A stretch of 9,283 nucleotides of DNA, taken from contig JAAEQP010001272.1 in assembly GCA_024231375.1 (NCBI GenBank), positions 1 through 9,283 of the forward strand. The letters are read 5' to 3'. Under the pieces are notes generated by a model. The model did no database searches and had not been told where the DNA came from. It saw only the letters and a program-made list of their open reading frames with translations. The stretch comes from a bacterium (GTDB lineage Bacteria > Hydrogenedentota > Hydrogenedentia > Hydrogenedentiales > SLHB01). The position numbers and the translations under genes were made by a program. Shown here in pieces: positions 8,137-9,283 of the stretch (position 1 is its first letter; every line of letters starts with the position of its first letter).

Positions 8137-8169
8137 GGCATTCCATCCTTGCGACCGTGGTAGAATGCC
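8137..8169. promoter_or_regulatory. Candidate nikR promoter/operator: GGCATTC-N19-GAATGCC
   Basis: Perfect 7-base inverted arms lie at 8137-8143 and 8163-8169, with a third GCATTC copy at 8195-8200. The right arm overlaps TAGAAT (8161-8166), a one-mismatch -10 box. Counting 17 bases upstream puts the -35 slot on the left arm, so a protein bound to both arms would block the promoter. NikR proteins bind long-spaced palindromes and several control themselves. The sequence differs from the E. coli GTATGA-N16-TCATAC operator, so assignment to NikR is inference. The -35 itself (GCATTC) is poor. The arms could instead form a weak hairpin after the histidine kinase gene, but there is no T-run. Confidence 0.35.
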
Positions 8170-8171
8170 TC

Positions 8172-8196
8172 GCGGATGTCCGCGGTGGCCATCCGC
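8172..8196 (+). promoter_or_regulatory. Hairpin GCGGATG-N11-CATCCGC in the nikR leader
   Basis: Perfect 7-base GC-rich arms (8172-8178 and 8190-8196) surround an 11-base loop. It starts close to where transcription from the candidate promoter at 8161 would begin, so it would cap the nikR mRNA 5' end. No T-run follows, so it is not a good terminator for the upstream gene. It could be a second operator half-site pair or an RNA stabiliser. Confidence 0.35.
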
Positions 8197-8201
8197 ATTC
8201 C

Positions 8202-8227
8202 GAGGAGACTGAATCCGGGGGAACCCC
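8202..8227 (+). promoter_or_regulatory. nikR ribosome binding region with a hairpin abutting the start codon
   Basis: GAGGAG (8202-8207) is the best Shine-Dalgarno match but lies 20 bases before the ATG. Between them GGGG-GAA-CCCC (8217-8227) can fold into a small hairpin touching the start codon, which would shorten the effective distance to about nine bases. Without folding, the GGGGG run (8217-8221) is the only other candidate. The ATG at 8228 is supported by alignment of the protein N-terminus with NikR. Confidence 0.4.
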
Positions 8228-8644
8228 ATGTCAGATCTGGTACGGCTGAGTTTCACGATTGAGCAGGCGCTCCACGACCGGTTGAGCGCCCTGATGGGCG
8301 ACTCCGGGTACGCCAATCGCTCGGAGTTCATCCGCGACCTCATCCGCGGACGTCTTGTGGAGGAGGAATGGAAGGCGGACGAGGAAGCGGTGGGCACGAT
8401 CACCCTCGTATATGACCACGAGATGCGCCACTTGAGCCACAAGCTCACGGCCGTGCAGCACCACCATCACGATGCGGTGTTGGCGACGACGCACGTACAC
8501 CTGGACGAACACATCTGCGCGGAGATGATCATGGTACGCGGACGTGCCAAGGTGATCGAGCACATCGCCGACGAGATGCGGTCGCAGAAGGGCGTGCTTC
8601 ACGCGACGGTGTCGATGAGCTCAACCGGGAAGCAGCTTGGCTAG
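8228..8644 (+). CDS. nikR: Nickel-responsive transcriptional regulator NikR
   Basis: 138 aa, close to the family's usual length of about 130-150. Residues 4-42 form the ribbon-helix-helix DNA-binding domain (VRLSFTIEQALHDRLSAL, then YANRSEFIRDLIR). Residues about 57-130 form the ACT-like nickel-binding, tetramerising domain. By alignment from memory with E. coli NikR (His76, His87, His89, Cys95), all four high-affinity ligands are present with identical spacing: His78 in QHHHHD, His89 and His91 in THVH, and Cys97. The YDHEMR segment (62-67) matches the family's YEHEKR. It should bind Ni(II) and then DNA, typically repressing nickel uptake and sometimes controlling hydrogenase or urease genes, none of which is in the window. 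It starts 100 bases after the histidine kinase stop on the same strand but appears to have its own promoter region, so co-transcription is uncertain. It is convergent with the glycosidase gene. Confidence 0.95.
   Translation: MSDLVRLSFTIEQALHDRLSALMGDSGYANRSEFIRDLIRGRLVEEEWKADEEAVGTITLVYDHEMRHLSHKLTAVQHHHHDAVLATTHVHLDEHICAEMIMVRGRAKVIEHIADEMRSQKGVLHATVSMSSTGKQLG
8629..8642 (+). repeat. 14-base direct repeat, copy 1 (nikR 3' end)
   Basis: GAAGCAGCTTGGCT covers the last codons of nikR up to the first base of its TAG stop. An identical copy is at 8782-8795. A CAACC stretch also precedes each copy by a few bases (8622-8626 and 8772-8776). Confidence 0.8.
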
Positions 8645-8679
8645 GGCGCTCTCTGGCCGCTCGAACGGCAACCAGGACA

Positions 8680-8698
8680 GGGCCGAGGGGCGGGTGGG
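8680..8698 (+). other. Four-run G-tract (potential G-quadruplex) downstream of nikR
   Basis: GGG-CCGA-GGGG-C-GGG-T-GGG fits the canonical pattern of four G3+ runs with loops of 4, 1 and 1 bases. It lies 36 bases after the nikR stop, on the nikR sense strand, in the convergent gap where no ordinary terminator is visible. It could affect transcript ends or stability. Chance is not excluded in such a GC-rich sequence. Confidence 0.5.
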
Positions 8699-8781
8699 AG
8701 ACACGCAGCTCAGGGTCCAGGCGTTTGGAGACCTGACGGTCCTAGGATGTGGCTCGGTCAGGAGACCGGCCACAACCCGTC

Positions 8782-8795
8782 GAAGCAGCTTGGCT
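8782..8795 (+). repeat. 14-base direct repeat, copy 2 (convergent gap)
   Basis: Identical to 8629-8642 and 153 bases downstream of it. In the same relative frame it would also read K-Q-L-G followed by a stop (TGA instead of TAG). It ends two bases before the stop codon of the minus-strand glycosidase. The copy may be a remnant of duplicated nikR 3' sequence, a boundary repeat of a small insertion, or coincidence. Confidence 0.75.
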
Positions 8796-8797
8796 GA

Positions 8798-9283
8798 TCA
8801 CTGCGCGGGCATAACGGGTGGAGATAGCACCTTGAAGAAGGCGGTCTCCTCGATCCCCTTATGAAAATCCCAATACGTATCGCTGGCGCGGTGCTTCCTG
8901 AACTGCCCCATGGTGTGTTGCGCGATCGTGACGACCTTGTCCGATCCGTAGTACGCCCCCCACTCGCCGATTAGCATGGGCATGTTGAGACGGTCGGCAG
9001 TCTTGGCATGCTGGTCGAAGATGAACGTGATGCGGTCCAGCGAGGCGTCGGCAAGGCTGGCCGTGTCCACCACAATGTCATATCCATGGGGTGCGTAGGC
9101 CTGAAGCGGGTCGCGACTTCCATCGGCCAGCGTGAGCGGTTCCACGGCGGACAACACGCCCATGTTGCAGAACATGCTGGTCTCAAGGAACAGGATGTGG
9201 TTGGTGTCGACTTCGCGAATGGCGTTGGCGACACGCTGGAACATGGGCATCATCTTGGTGCGTTCGAACTCCTGGGACAAGGC
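8798..9283 (-). CDS. GH5-type glycoside hydrolase, C-terminal part only
   Basis: The frame is open from the right window edge, so the start and N-terminal half are missing; a TTG at 9280-9278 is not taken as a start. The 161 visible residues carry the second half of a (beta/alpha)8 barrel typical of family GH5 (cellulase/endoglycoceramidase-like). These include a beta-strand FLETSMF, then YAPHGYD with the strand-6 His/Tyr, then LIGEWGAYY, whose Glu (codon 8965-8963) fits the catalytic nucleophile, then DTYWDFHKG with the strand-8 Trp. The acid/base Glu would lie beyond the window. The fold is recognised from motif order. Substrate (cellulose, other beta-glucan, mannan or glycolipid) cannot be decided from this part, and secretion cannot be judged without the N-terminus. 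The gene is convergent with nikR and 153 bases away, so a functional link is not implied. Confidence 0.8.
   Translation of the reverse strand, partial: ALSQEFERTKMMPMFQRVANAIREVDTNHILFLETSMFCNMGVLSAVEPLTLADGSRDPLQAYAPHGYDIVVDTASLADASLDRITFIFDQHAKTADRLNMPMLIGEWGAYYGSDKVVTIAQHTMGQFRKHRASDTYWDFHKGIEETAFFKVLSPPVMPAQ

Noticed and set aside
8732..8762. CCTGAC-N19-GTCAGG as a possible bidirectional terminator between nikR and the glycosidase
   Set aside because: Only six base pairs with a 19-base loop and no T-run on either strand; too weak to call.
8637..8864. 75-codon plus-strand frame starting inside the nikR end
   Set aside because: It runs over the convergent gap and the glycosidase tail, lacks a ribosome site and any family signal.

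Overview
The window comes from a GC-rich bacterial chromosome and carries five protein genes, two of them cut by the window edges. There is no rRNA, tRNA, CRISPR array or insertion sequence that I can see. The gene types suggest an environmental, Gram-negative-type bacterium with a complex envelope and large signalling proteins. They are a Ser/Thr kinase fused to a formylglycine-enzyme-like fold, a TPR-like lipoprotein, a hybrid histidine kinase with a periplasmic binding domain, NikR and a GH5 glycosidase. This repertoire is common in Planctomycetes/Verrucomicrobia/Lentisphaerae-type or related candidate phyla. The taxonomic guess is inference from gene content only.

Layout: (1) Minus strand, 4101 to beyond position 1: a two-gene unit of a 1048-aa membrane Ser/Thr protein kinase and, 38 bases downstream, a partly visible predicted lipoprotein (305 residues seen). 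The kinase has a cytoplasmic kinase domain, one membrane segment, a Pro-rich stalk, degenerate Ala-rich repeats and a C-terminal FGE/SUMF1-like domain. (2) 4102-4551: a 450-base divergent intergenic region with clustered dyads. (3) Plus strand, 4552-8127: a 1191-aa hybrid histidine kinase (signal peptide, PhnD/TtrS-type binding domain, membrane segment, PAS, PAS, GAF, HisKA, HATPase, receiver). (4) 8128-8227: a 100-base leader with overlapping inverted repeats, followed by nikR (8228-8644). (5) 8645-8797: a convergent gap with a four-run G-tract and the second copy of a 14-base direct repeat. (6) Minus strand, 8798 to beyond the right edge: the C-terminal 161 residues of a GH5-type glycoside hydrolase.

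Working together: the kinase and lipoprotein look like one transcriptional unit sensing or organising something at the envelope. The hybrid histidine kinase should bind a small periplasmic ligand, but no response regulator with an output domain is in the window, so its target is elsewhere. NikR has all four nickel ligands and probably controls nickel uptake; its own leader carries a plausible overlapping promoter/operator. No wholly new system is evident. The points most worth a second look are the catalytically incomplete FGE-like domain on the kinase, the dyad clusters, the nikR leader and the unusual nikR 3' region.
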